From assembly GCF_013364195.1 (NCBI RefSeq), contig NZ_CP054918.1, forward strand, positions 4,639,001-4,703,000: a stretch of DNA of 64,000 bases. The letters run 5' to 3'. The notes beneath the pieces are model-generated. The model did no database searches, was not told the DNA's origin, and worked only from the letters and a program-made list of their open reading frames with translations. The stretch is from Streptomyces sp. NA04227. Its GTDB lineage: Bacteria > Actinomycetota > Actinomycetes > Streptomycetales > Streptomycetaceae. The position numbers and the translations under genes were made by a program. Positions within the stretch are counted from its first letter, which is position 1. Each line of letters begins with the position of its first letter. This document shows, piece by piece, positions 16,798 to 26,304 of this stretch.

Positions 16798-16866
16798 TCG
16801 CTTCCCTGCCATCAACTTCACCCTCTAGAAAGGGAGTTGAGTCGACAGAGGGGGAGAGGTGGACGG

Positions 16867-17598
16867 ATGTCCGCGTCGAGGGCCGCGCTGACACGCGAGG
16901 ACCTGCGGGTGAAGATCTCGGTGCAGAAGGTGCGGCTCGACGGGGTGGAGCACCGGGTGATCAGCCCCGCCGGACCGCTGAGGAACGGCGCGCTCTACCA
17001 CCGCAGCGACAACTACGACATGTTCGTCGACCGCTCCGACGGCCGTCGTATCGGCACCCTGTGGCTGCTCGCCGCCCGCTCTCCGCACACACTGGTCCAT
17101 CTGCCGATGCGCGCGACGGCCGACGAGGAGCCGCCCGGGGGCGGCTGGCGTGACGAGAAGCCCGTCGACCTCGTACTCGCCCACCGGGCCGTGCAGTTCC
17201 GCCCCTCGCGCTGGAAACGACTGCGCGAGCGGCTGCGGGCGGCGAACGCGCCGCGCGAGCTGCGTACGGCGAGTGTGCCGGGGACCGATCTCCCGGAACG
17301 GGTGCCGCCCGAGGACCGGGATCCCGTGCACATCTCCGACTCCGCGGGCGAGGACGTACTGCACCAACACCGCTTCGCCGAGACGCTGTTCCTCACCGGC
17401 ACCACGACGGCGCTGCGCGAGGGCGCGAAGGAGTTCTTCGAGGTGACCCGCGAGGGCCCGCCGCACGCGGCGACCCAGCTCCAGATCTCGGGCGCCTGCA
17501 ACTACCACGTCTGCCGCGGGCTCTACTACTGGAACGACCTGCACGACCACGGCTGGGACGACTTCCACCTGGAGTACTGCCCCACCTGGAAACGCTGA
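16867..17598 (+). CDS. Conserved hypothetical protein
   Basis: About 243 residues, soluble, without signal peptide or membrane segment. Notable stretches are NGALYHRSDNYDMFVDRSDGRRIGTLWLLA, HISDSAGEDVLHQHRF and the closing CNYHVCRGLYYWNDLHDHGWDDFHLEYCP, which is rich in His, Cys, Trp and Asp and might bind metal. I do not recognise the family. ATG 16867 follows GGGGAGAGGTGG; an in-frame TTG at 16837 is less likely. It converges on otsA, leaving 45 bp. Confidence 0.65.
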   Translation: MSASRAALTREDLRVKISVQKVRLDGVEHRVISPAGPLRNGALYHRSDNYDMFVDRSDGRRIGTLWLLAARSPHTLVHLPMRATADEEPPGGGWRDEKPVDLVLAHRAVQFRPSRWKRLRERLRAANAPRELRTASVPGTDLPERVPPEDRDPVHISDSAGEDVLHQHRFAETLFLTGTTTALREGAKEFFEVTREGPPHAATQLQISGACNYHVCRGLYYWNDLHDHGWDDFHLEYCPTWKR

Positions 17599-17643
17599 GC
17601 GGCCCAACTCGCGGCGCCATCCCGTGCGTTGAGCCCTCGACGG

Positions 17644-19074
17644 TCATCCCGTCGCGCGCGGCGCGTCCCTCAACTCCCGCAACTGCGCCAGGAACCACTC
17701 CTGCGGCGGCAGCGCCGTCGCCGCCGCGACCAGCCGCCGGGTGCGGTCCGCGCGTTCGGCCGCGGGCATGCTCAGCGCGCGGTGCAGGGCCTCGGCGGTG
17801 CCGCTCACGTCGTACGGATTGACGGTGAGCGCGTCCTCGCCCATCTCCTCGTGTGCACCGGCCTCGCGCGAGAGCACCAGGGCGCAGCCGTTCTCGGCGA
17901 GTACCGGGACCTCCTTGGCCACCAGGTTCATGCCGTCGCGCACCGGGTTGACCAGGGCGACGTCCGCGAGCCGGTACGCGGCGAGCGAGCGCGCGAAGTC
18001 GTCCTTCACATGCAGCACCACCGGGGTCCAACGCGGCGTACCGAACTGGGAGTTGATGTCCCCGGCGACCCGGCTGACCTCGTCGGTGTAGTCGCGGTAG
18101 ACCGCGAGGTCCTGCCGGGAGGGGTAGGCGAAGGCGAGGTGGACGACGCGCTCGCGCCACTCGGGCCGGTCGGTGAGGAGCTGCCGGTAGGCGAGCAGGC
18201 CGCGGACGATGTTCTTGGAGAGTTCGGTGCGGTCGACGCGGACGATCGCCTTGCGGTCCGCACCGCCGATCTGCTCGCGCAGCGCGGCCAGGCGCTCGGC
18301 CACGTCCTCGCGGTGGGCGCGCTCGCGCAGGAACGCCGCGTCCGCGCCGAGGCCGTGCACACCGATCCGGGTGCTCCCGGTGCCGCCGAGGTACCGGTCC
18401 GCGCAGTCCTCGAAGGCGTCGGCCCAGCGGCGGGTGAGGAAGGCGGCGCGGTCGGCGCCCAGGATGCCGCGCAGCAACTGCTCGGCGATGTCGTCGGGCA
18501 GCAGCCGGAAGTAGTCCACCGGGGCCCAGGGCGTGTGCGAGAAGTGGCCGATGCGCAGGTCGGGCCGTAGTGCGCGGAGCATCGCCGGGGCCAGCGCCAG
18601 GTGGTAGTCCTGGATCAGCACCGCCGCCCCCTCGGCCGCCTCCTCGGCCAGCGCTTCGGCGAAAGCGCGGTTGTACGTCTCGTAGGAGGCCCACTGCTCC
18701 CGGAACTCGGCGTCGAACACCGGCTCCAGGGGCGTCTGGTAGAGCATGTGGTGCACGAACCAGAGCACCGAGTTGGCGATGCCGTTGTACGCGTCGGCGT
18801 GCACCTCGGCCGGGATGTCCAGCATCCGGACGTGCTGTCCACCGGTGTCGGCGGGATCCAGCTTCCCGCCACCGCGCCGTACCGCTTCCCGGTCGCCCTC
18901 CCCGAGCGCCGCGCACACCCACACCGCCTCCGCGTCGGCGCCGATCGCGGAGAGACCCGAGACGAGCCCGCCGCCGCCCCGCTTGGCGGTCAGCTCACCG
19001 TCCACTCCACTCGTGTACGAGACGGGGCCGCGGTTGGAGGCGACGAGGACCTGTGCACCCTGCATGGAAGCCAT
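17644..19074 (-). CDS. otsA: Trehalose-6-phosphate synthase
   Basis: A 476-residue GT20 glycosyltransferase. It shows VASNRGPVSY at the start, the KRGGGGLVSGL glucose-nucleotide loop, WFVHHMLYQTP, the IQDYHLALAP motif, HTPWAP, VDRTELSKNIVRGL with the phosphate-binding Arg and Lys, and VNPVRDGMNLVAKE near the C-terminus. It transfers glucose from UDP- or GDP-glucose to glucose-6-phosphate; the product is handled by OtsB at 12880. A second ATG three codons in (19065) is an equally good start. The gene is followed on the right by gpgS on the same strand. Confidence 0.95.
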   Translation of the reverse strand: MASMQGAQVLVASNRGPVSYTSGVDGELTAKRGGGGLVSGLSAIGADAEAVWVCAALGEGDREAVRRGGGKLDPADTGGQHVRMLDIPAEVHADAYNGIANSVLWFVHHMLYQTPLEPVFDAEFREQWASYETYNRAFAEALAEEAAEGAAVLIQDYHLALAPAMLRALRPDLRIGHFSHTPWAPVDYFRLLPDDIAEQLLRGILGADRAAFLTRRWADAFEDCADRYLGGTGSTRIGVHGLGADAAFLRERAHREDVAERLAALREQIGGADRKAIVRVDRTELSKNIVRGLLAYRQLLTDRPEWRERVVHLAFAYPSRQDLAVYRDYTDEVSRVAGDINSQFGTPRWTPVVLHVKDDFARSLAAYRLADVALVNPVRDGMNLVAKEVPVLAENGCALVLSREAGAHEEMGEDALTVNPYDVSGTAEALHRALSMPAAERADRTRRLVAAATALPPQEWFLAQLRELRDAPRATG

Positions 19075-19199
19075 GGGGCGAACCTAGCCGAGTCCCGTTA
19101 CGGGCAAACTTCGGGCGGGCGCGGGTGGGGCATCGGGCGGGGGCACGCGGGAGCAGGCGGGGCGCACGGCCGTGCGTACCTCCGTAGTACCTCCCTCCC

Positions 19200-20159
19200 C
19201 TATGCCACGCTCCGTCGCAGGTACTCCGCGATCGACCGCATCGGCGGCCGCTCCTCCGTGTCCACCGGAAAGGTGCGCGGTTCGAAGCCCTTCTCGCCGC
19301 GTACGAACTGGGTCAGTTCGGGCCGCAGGAGCTGGCCGCGGGCCAGCCGGAGCTGGGCGGTGCGGTAGATCGCGGCGGCCATCCGGCCGAGGGCCTGGCC
19401 GCCCTGGTGGCGATGGCGGCGCACGCCGACGTCGACCTGGGCGAGGGCGTCCAGGCCGACCGTGTGCAGCGCGTCGACGAGCAGGCCGAGCTCCACGCCG
19501 TAGCCGACCGGGAACGGGAGCTGTTCGAGCAGGGACCTGCGGGCCGCGTACTCGCCGCCGAGCGGCTGCACGAACCCCGCGAGCAGCGGCCAGTGCATGT
19601 TCAGGAGCGGCCGTGCCATCAGCTCGGTGACCCGGCCGCCCTGCTCGCCGGGCTCCATGCCGCCGCCCGCGAACGGCCGGTCGTACATCGCCTTCACGAA
19701 CTGGACGTCGGGCTCGGTGAGCAGCGGGCCCACGATGCCGGTCACGAAGTCCGCGGAGAACTCGCGCAGATCGGCGTCCACGAAGCAGACGATGTCCCCC
19801 TCGGTGACGAGCAGCGAGCGCCACAGCACCTCGCCCTTGCCGGGCAGGGTGGGCAGCCGGGGCAGGATCTCGTCGCGGTGCACCACCCGGGCGCCCGCGT
19901 CCGCGGCGACCGGCCCGGTGGCGTCGGTCGAACCCGAGTCGATCACGACCAGCTCGTCCACCAGCGGCGCCGCGGGACGCATCAGCTCAGCCCTGATCAC
20001 CGAGACGATCTCGCCGACCGTCTCCTCCTCGTCCAGGGCGGGCAGCACCACGCTGATCCGGGTGCCGGTGGCCCGTTTGGCCGCGAGGAGTGACGGCAGC
20101 GGGCGCTCGGACACCGACCAGGAGCGTCTGGCCAGCCAGGTCTCGACCTCTTCGAGCAC
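19200..20159 (-). CDS. gpgS: Glucosyl-3-phosphoglycerate synthase
   Basis: A GT81 family glycosyltransferase. VVLPALDEEETVG opens the GT-A fold, DSGSTDAT and the metal-binding CFVDADL (DxD) follow, and GYGVELGLLVD, HRHQGGQALGRMA are conserved in GpgS. It makes glucosyl-3-phosphoglycerate, the first step to glucosylglycerate and methylglucose polysaccharides. GTG 20159 with GAGGGGAC upstream gives 319 residues and the usual VLEEVETWL N-terminus; the frame also opens at ATG 20225 and GTG 20231, which lack a ribosome binding site. It is divergent from the riboswitch-controlled thrC unit and sits next to otsA, suggesting linked compatible-solute metabolism. Confidence 0.88.
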   Translation of the reverse strand: MLEEVETWLARRSWSVSERPLPSLLAAKRATGTRISVVLPALDEEETVGEIVSVIRAELMRPAAPLVDELVVIDSGSTDATGPVAADAGARVVHRDEILPRLPTLPGKGEVLWRSLLVTEGDIVCFVDADLREFSADFVTGIVGPLLTEPDVQFVKAMYDRPFAGGGMEPGEQGGRVTELMARPLLNMHWPLLAGFVQPLGGEYAARRSLLEQLPFPVGYGVELGLLVDALHTVGLDALAQVDVGVRRHRHQGGQALGRMAAAIYRTAQLRLARGQLLRPELTQFVRGEKGFEPRTFPVDTEERPPMRSIAEYLRRSVA

Positions 20160-20395
20160 GGTCTGCGTCCCCTCACTGCCGCGCCGCTCTCCCGGCGGCG
20201 ACCCTGCCCGCGGCTGCCGGGCCATGGTCACGGCAGTGCGGATTACGGTGATTTACATCTCGCGGTTCGGACGACTGTCTCAACTGTCCTGGCCTTCGGT
20301 TACAGTCTTGAACAACGCGGATGACCATCGCATGTCGGGGGTCGCCGCGGACAAACGCCCAGGGTCGTGCCAATGGCCTTCCCTGCGCCATACCG

Positions 20396-20564
20396 CTCAT
20401 CCAGAGGGGCAGAGGGATACGGCCCGTTGAAGCCCCGGCAACCCTCCAGCCGGCCCGCCGCGCAAGCGGCTTACTCATCACCGTGCGTGAACACGCGGTG
20501 AGGCCACCGGCTCGGGAAGGTGCCAATTCCGTCTCGTGGCGAAACGCGTCGCGAGGAAGATGAG
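20396..20564 (+). ncRNA. SAM-I (S-box) riboswitch controlling thrC-cysO
   Basis: All S-box landmarks are present: P1 made by CTCATC (20396-20401) and GATGAG (20559-20564), CCAGAGGGGCAGAGGGA, GGCCCGTTGAAGCC then CGGCAACCCTCCAGCC, and GGAAGGTGCCAATTCC. The P3 region is expanded with two extra hairpins (GCCGCGCAAGCGGC and TCACCGTGCGTGAACACGCGGTGA split across a short loop). The 3' strand of P1 abuts the purine-rich ribosome binding region of thrC and no U-run follows, so translational control is the better inference. Confidence 0.93.
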
Positions 20565-20583
20565 GAGAGAGGGCCTCGCCACC

Positions 20584-21867
20584 ATGGCTGTGCAGACTGT
20601 TGCCACCAACTCGACCGTCGATCTCGGTCCCGCCGCCGCGCTGTCCTGTCGCGAATGCGGCGAGCGCTTCGAACTGGGCCCCATCTTCGCCTGCGCGAGC
20701 TGTTTCGGTCCGCTGGAAATCGCATACGACCTTCCCGTCGGCGACCCCGAGGCACTGCGCGCGCGCATCGAGTCCGGCCCCAACAGCATCTGGCGTTACG
20801 CCCCCCTGCTTCCCGTACCGGCCGACGTCGCCGACAAGCCCAGCCTGAACCCGGGCTTCACCAAGCTGGTCAAGGCCGACAACCTGGCCCGTGAACTCGG
20901 CGTCACCGGCGGCCTGTTCGTCAAGGACGACTCCGGCAACCCGACGCACTCCTTCAAGGACCGTGTCGTCGCCATCGCCGTCGAGGCCGCCCGCGCCTTC
21001 GGCTTCACCACCCTGTCCTGCTCCTCCACCGGCAACCTGGCAGGGGCCGTCGGCGCCGCCGCCGCCCGGGCCGGCTTCCGCTCCTGCGTGTTCATCCCGC
21101 ACGACCTGGAGCAGGGCAAGGTGGTCATGGCCGCGGTCTACGGCGGCGAGCTCGTCGGTATCGAGGGCAACTACGACGACGTCAACCGCTTCTGCTCCGA
21201 GCTCATCGGCGACCCGCTCGGCGAGGGCTGGGGCTTCGTCAACGTCAACCTGCGCCCGTACTACGGCGAGGGTTCCAAGACCCTCGCGTACGAGATCTGC
21301 GAACAGCTCGGCTGGCGGCTGCCCGACCAGATCGTGGTGCCGATCGCCTCCGGCTCGCAGCTCACCAAGATCGACAAGGGTCTGCAGGAGCTGATCAAGC
21401 TCGGCCTGGTCGAGGACAAGCCGTACAAGATCTTCGGCGCCCAGGCCGAGGGCTGCTCCCCGGTGTCGGTGGCCTTCAAGGGCGGCCACGACGTGGTCAA
21501 GCCGCAGAAGCCGAACACCATCGCCAAGTCGCTGGCCATCGGCAACCCGGCCGACGGCCCGTACGTCCTGGACATCGCCCGCCGCACCGGTGGCGCCGTG
21601 GAGGACGTGAACGACGAGCAGATCGTCGAGGCCATCAAGCTGCTCGCGCAGACCGAGGGCATCTTCGCCGAGACCGCGGGCGGTGTGACGGTCGGCGTCA
21701 CCAAGAAGCTGATCGAGGCCGGGCTCCTCGACCCGTCCCTCACCACCGTGGTCCTCAACACCGGCGACGGCCTCAAGACCCTCGACGCGGTCGCGCCGAC
21801 CACCGGCCCCACCGCCACCATCCGCCCCAGCCTGGACGCCTTCCGCGCCGCGGGCCTGGACCACTGA
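20584..21867 (+). CDS. thrC: Threonine synthase
   Basis: About 427 residues, PLP-dependent fold-type II. An N-terminal zinc-ribbon-like CRECGERFELG...CASC stretch precedes the catalytic domain. The PLP lysine lies in NPTHSFKDRVV, with STGNLAGAVGAAAARAG and IPIASGSQL as cofactor loops. It converts O-phosphohomoserine to threonine. The frame extends to GTG 20536 inside the riboswitch; ATG 20584 is the natural start (another ATG at 20560 is within P1). A SAM-I riboswitch before a threonine rather than methionine gene, with cysO 49 bp downstream, points to sulfur-dependent control of how O-phosphohomoserine is used. Confidence 0.93.
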   Translation: MAVQTVATNSTVDLGPAAALSCRECGERFELGPIFACASCFGPLEIAYDLPVGDPEALRARIESGPNSIWRYAPLLPVPADVADKPSLNPGFTKLVKADNLARELGVTGGLFVKDDSGNPTHSFKDRVVAIAVEAARAFGFTTLSCSSTGNLAGAVGAAAARAGFRSCVFIPHDLEQGKVVMAAVYGGELVGIEGNYDDVNRFCSELIGDPLGEGWGFVNVNLRPYYGEGSKTLAYEICEQLGWRLPDQIVVPIASGSQLTKIDKGLQELIKLGLVEDKPYKIFGAQAEGCSPVSVAFKGGHDVVKPQKPNTIAKSLAIGNPADGPYVLDIARRTGGAVEDVNDEQIVEAIKLLAQTEGIFAETAGGVTVGVTKKLIEAGLLDPSLTTVVLNTGDGLKTLDAVAPTTGPTATIRPSLDAFRAAGLDH

Positions 21868-21916
21868 CCCCTTCCGCCGCCCCGGAAGTCCCGAAGACCG
21901 AAGAAAGGCCCGATCC

Positions 21917-22195
21917 ATGAGCGTCACGGTCCGCATCCCGACCATCCTGCGCACCTACACCGGCGGTGCGGCCGAGGTCGCCGCCGAGGGCGCCACCCTC
22001 GCCCAGGTCATCGCCGACCTGGAGAAGAACCACACCGGCATCGCCGCCCGCGTCCTCGACGACCAGGGCAAGCTGCGCCGCTTCGTCAACGTCTACGTCA
22101 ACGACGACGACGTCCGCTTCGAGCAGGGCCTGGACACCGCGACGCCGGACGGCGCCGGAGTCTCGATCATCCCGGCCGTCGCGGGCGGCTGCTGA
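21917..22195 (+). CDS. cysO: MoaD/ThiS-like sulfur carrier protein (CysO-type)
   Basis: A 92-residue beta-grasp protein starting SVTVRIPTILRTYTGG, with DLEKNHTGI and RRFVNVYVNDDDVRF as in CysO. The C-terminus is IIPAVAGGC: the adenylated and thiocarboxylated Gly-Gly is followed by one extra Cys. CysO donates sulfide from its thiocarboxylate to an activated serine on CysM, after which the Mec protease frees cysteine. The extra residue would have to be trimmed before activation, or represents a cysteine-loaded form. It lies 49 bp after thrC and before a strong terminator, so both are one riboswitch-led unit. Confidence 0.88.
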   Translation: MSVTVRIPTILRTYTGGAAEVAAEGATLAQVIADLEKNHTGIAARVLDDQGKLRRFVNVYVNDDDVRFEQGLDTATPDGAGVSIIPAVAGGC

Positions 22196-22708
22196 AAAAC
22201 CGCCTCGCCGTCGCTACGCGCGGCTTGTCCGGTTCGTACGGGCCGGTGGTGTACGGCTGTTGACGTCCGGCCGCACGGCGTGTGACGCGGAACCGGATAC
22301 GGCGCCGCGGACCTTCTCTTCACCGATTGCCCCCTCCGCTGACGAAAGCGGAGGGGGCAATTCTGCAGGGTTGAAGGGAGTAGAGTTGGGGAACGCCGTC
22401 TCTCGTTTGTGCCACGTGCATATGTGTTCTCGCCGGAGGGCGGCAATAAGTGGCCAAACTGTCGCGCCGATTTGCGAAGTTGCCCCAATTTTGCGCGGCC
22501 CGACTTGCCCTGAATTCCGGCATTTCCCCTGCTTACTCCCCTTGGTCGCGCCAAGATTTCTCGTCCAACTGACCTGTTGCAGAGGGCAGTTGTGCAGATA
22601 CATTCAGCCGCGGTCGACGCGTTACGCCCCCCGTTGGCGGGTGGTGGGGTCTGACCCGGGTCCGCGAAGTGCGGTCCTGTGCAAGGGCCAGTAATAGGGG
22701 AGTTAGGC
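22196..22708. other. Gap between cysO and the cold-shock gene
   Basis: It holds a strong terminator at 22326-22361, then about 340 bp of lower-GC sequence with AT-rich patches (TGCATATGTGTTC, CCCAATTTTGC, AGATTTCTCG). This should contain the promoter and long 5' leader of the cold-shock gene, as is usual for csp mRNAs. No credible coding frame is seen. Confidence 0.65.
22326..22361 (+). terminator. Strong terminator of the thrC-cysO unit
   Basis: A perfect stem: ATTGCCCCCTCCGCT pairs with AGCGGAGGGGGCAAT around a six-base loop, followed by TCTGC. It could act in both directions. Confidence 0.85.
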
Positions 22709-22915
22709 ATGGCTCAGGGCACCGTCAAGTGGTTCAACGCGGAGAAGGGCTACGGCTTCATCGCGGTCGACGGTGGTGCGGATGTTTTCGTCCACTACAG
22801 CGCGATTCAGATGGACGGCTACCGCACCCTGGAAGAAGGTCAGCGAGTCGAGTTCGAGATCTCGCAGGGCCAGAAGGGCCCGCAGGCGGACATGGTCCGT
22901 CTCGCGGCCGGCTGA
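22709..22915 (+). CDS. Cold-shock domain protein (CspA family)
   Basis: A 68-residue single cold-shock domain protein. RNP1 is GYGFIAV, RNP2 is VFVHYSAI, and the opening [13 protein letters not shown] is typical. It binds single-stranded RNA or DNA and is thought to act as an RNA chaperone. The frame extends to 22679, but ATG 22709 after AGGGGAGTTAGGC is the family start. A stand-alone unit bounded by terminators at 22326 and 22968. Confidence 0.95.
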   Translation: MAQGTVKWFNAEKGYGFIAVDGGADVFVHYSAIQMDGYRTLEEGQRVEFEISQGQKGPQADMVRLAAG

Positions 22916-22967
22916 GACGCCGACCTGACGCGGCGACGTCACGAGACATCACGAAAGTACGCGCAGG

Positions 22968-23000
22968 AACCCACCCCCGGGAGGCCGGGGGTGGGTTTTT
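22968..23000 (+). terminator. Rho-independent terminator of the cold-shock gene
   Basis: AACCCACCCCCGG pairs with CCGGGGGTGGGTT around a four-base loop, followed directly by TTT. This is an unusually canonical terminator for a high-GC actinomycete. Confidence 0.92.
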
Positions 23001-23136
23001 GTGTGTCCGGCGGGCGACGGGTCGGGGGCGCTCCCGTGCGTCGTCCCGGCGGTCCTCTCCGGGGGGCGACCGCGCGAGGTGAAGGGGCCCTCCGAAGGGG
23101 CCGGAGCCGACAGGCAACCTTGCACTCGAAGGGGGA

Positions 23137-23163
23137 GAGTGCTAATCATTGGCGTTAGCACTC
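23137..23163 (+). promoter_or_regulatory. CIRCE element (HrcA operator) of groEL2
   Basis: GAGTGCTAA and TTAGCACTC flank exactly nine bases. The left arm overlaps the likely -10 (GCTAAT), so HrcA repression at normal temperature is expected. Confidence 0.95.
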
Positions 23164-23202
23164 TGAAGGTGAGAGTGACAAAAAGCAGGACCGAGTCGGT
23201 GA

Positions 23203-24957
<1,755 letters not shown>

Positions 24958-25019
24958 TCGCGGCCCGGCCCCTGGGCCGGTCACGATCGGGCAGTCTGTT
25001 GAGGCTTTCGGGTCTCGCG

Positions 25020-25055
25020 AAGGCGGCATCTCCTTTGGGGGGTGCCGCCTTTGGC
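25020..25055 (+). terminator. Terminator after groEL2
   Basis: AAGGCGGCA pairs with TGCCGCCTT around a 14-base loop, followed by TGG. It lies 63 bp after the groEL2 stop and before the convergent XRE gene. Confidence 0.7.
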
Positions 25056-25087
25056 GTTGGGGGTTGGCGTGGCTTCGTCCGCCGGCC

Positions 25088-25423
25088 TCAGGCCGCCGAG
25101 TGCGCGACGAAGGCGACCTCCTCGTGGTCCTCGCCGAGCCCGATGGTCAGCGAGGCGTCCAGGGCGGCGGCGAGGCGCCGCAGCAGGGACAGGGTGGGGA
25201 CGGCATCGGCACCCTCGATCCGGGAGATCTTGGCCTGGGTGAGCCCGGACCGTTCGGCCACCTGAGCCTGGGACAGACTGAGTTCCTTGCGCCGGTCGTA
25301 CACGGCCTTGGCGAAGGCCATGGCGAGCCGGATCTCGGCCCGGTCGGCGGCGGCCTCGTCGGATTCCGCCAGGCCCGCGGCCGCCGCGCGGTCGCGAGCG
25401 AGTTTCCAACGGGTGTGGCTCAT
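25088..25423 (-). CDS. XRE-type helix-turn-helix regulator, HigA-like
   Basis: 111 residues: a helical N-terminal region (AEIRLAMAFAKAVYDRRKE) and an HTH with LSQAQVAERSGLTQAKISRIEGADAVPTL, then an acidic tail. Size and layout resemble antitoxins of HigB/RelE-type pairs. However, no toxin-size gene lies directly upstream or downstream on this strand, so it is an orphan here. ATG 25423 is preceded by GGAAGGAAC. It converges on groEL2 and is divergent from the Uma2 gene. Confidence 0.82.
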   Translation of the reverse strand: MSHTRWKLARDRAAAAGLAESDEAAADRAEIRLAMAFAKAVYDRRKELSLSQAQVAERSGLTQAKISRIEGADAVPTLSLLRRLAAALDASLTIGLGEDHEEVAFVAHSAA

Positions 25424-25615
25424 GGGGCTGTTCCTTCCGGGAAGACGATGCGCCTTCCCGGGGCACGCGGCCCACAGCGTCCAAGTTCCCGATCGCCGCC
25501 TTGTTCACTCGATCGTGGGGCATGGGAACACCTGGCAGAACGGCCGTCGGGCGTCGATCTACGTTGTCTCCCATGCGGGCCCGCCCGGGCTCATCCGGCG
25601 GCAGAAAGGCTCGGC

Positions 25616-26227
25616 ATGACCGTCTCGACGACCGAGAGCGGTCACCATGGGCGGTCCGGCTCCGGCCCCGAGTGGGAGTACCTGCTTCGTACGTGGCGCG
25701 GTTTGGACGTGCCGCAGGGTTGGCGCGCCGAGATCGATGACGGAAGGATCGCCTTGCTGCCGCCGCCGCGCGGGGGCCACCACATCATCGTGGAATCCCT
25801 TCAGCGGCGGCTCTGCCAGTGCCTCCCGGAGGACCTCGGGATCTACCAGAGGCTGAGTACGGCCTTCCCGGCGCTGGGCAAGCTCTTCGTCCCGCACTTG
25901 ATGGTGGTGCCCTGCGACATCGTTCTCGGTCCGGGACACGAACGCGATGACCCGGTCGATGCCGCCGAAGCGCTCCTCGTCGTCGAGATCACCTCCAAGA
26001 GCAACGCCCGCCACGACCGCACCAAGAAGCTCTGGGCCTACGCCCACGCCCCCGTGCCGCTCTATCTCCTGGTCGACCGCTACGACGAGCGCGGCCCCAT
26101 GGTGACGCTGTTCAGCGACCCGCAGAACGGTACGTACAAGCACGCGGACGCCACGCCGTTCGGGCGGCCGTTGACGCTGCCGGAGCCGTTCCACGCGACC
26201 CTGCCGACGGAGAAGTTCCCGCACTGA
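25616..26227 (+). CDS. Uma2 family (DUF820) putative PD-(D/E)xK nuclease
   Basis: About 203 residues. The domain shows WRAEIDDGRIALLPPPRGGHHIIVESLQ, PHLMVVPCDIVLGPG and EALLVVEITSKSNARHDRTKKLWAYA, in which the Asp and ExT/K positions correspond to the restriction-like nuclease core. Uma2 proteins are abundant in streptomycetes, and their substrate and role are unknown. ATG 25616 follows CGGCAGAAAGG; the longer frame back to 24941 runs through the XRE gene and is not supported. Confidence 0.82.
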   Translation: MTVSTTESGHHGRSGSGPEWEYLLRTWRGLDVPQGWRAEIDDGRIALLPPPRGGHHIIVESLQRRLCQCLPEDLGIYQRLSTAFPALGKLFVPHLMVVPCDIVLGPGHERDDPVDAAEALLVVEITSKSNARHDRTKKLWAYAHAPVPLYLLVDRYDERGPMVTLFSDPQNGTYKHADATPFGRPLTLPEPFHATLPTEKFPH

Positions 26228-26304
26228 GCCGCTGAGTCGACGCATCCGGGAGCGCCGGGTGGTGTGCCCGGCGCCCGGCCGCGCGCGTCACCACTCCTTG
26301 TCCG

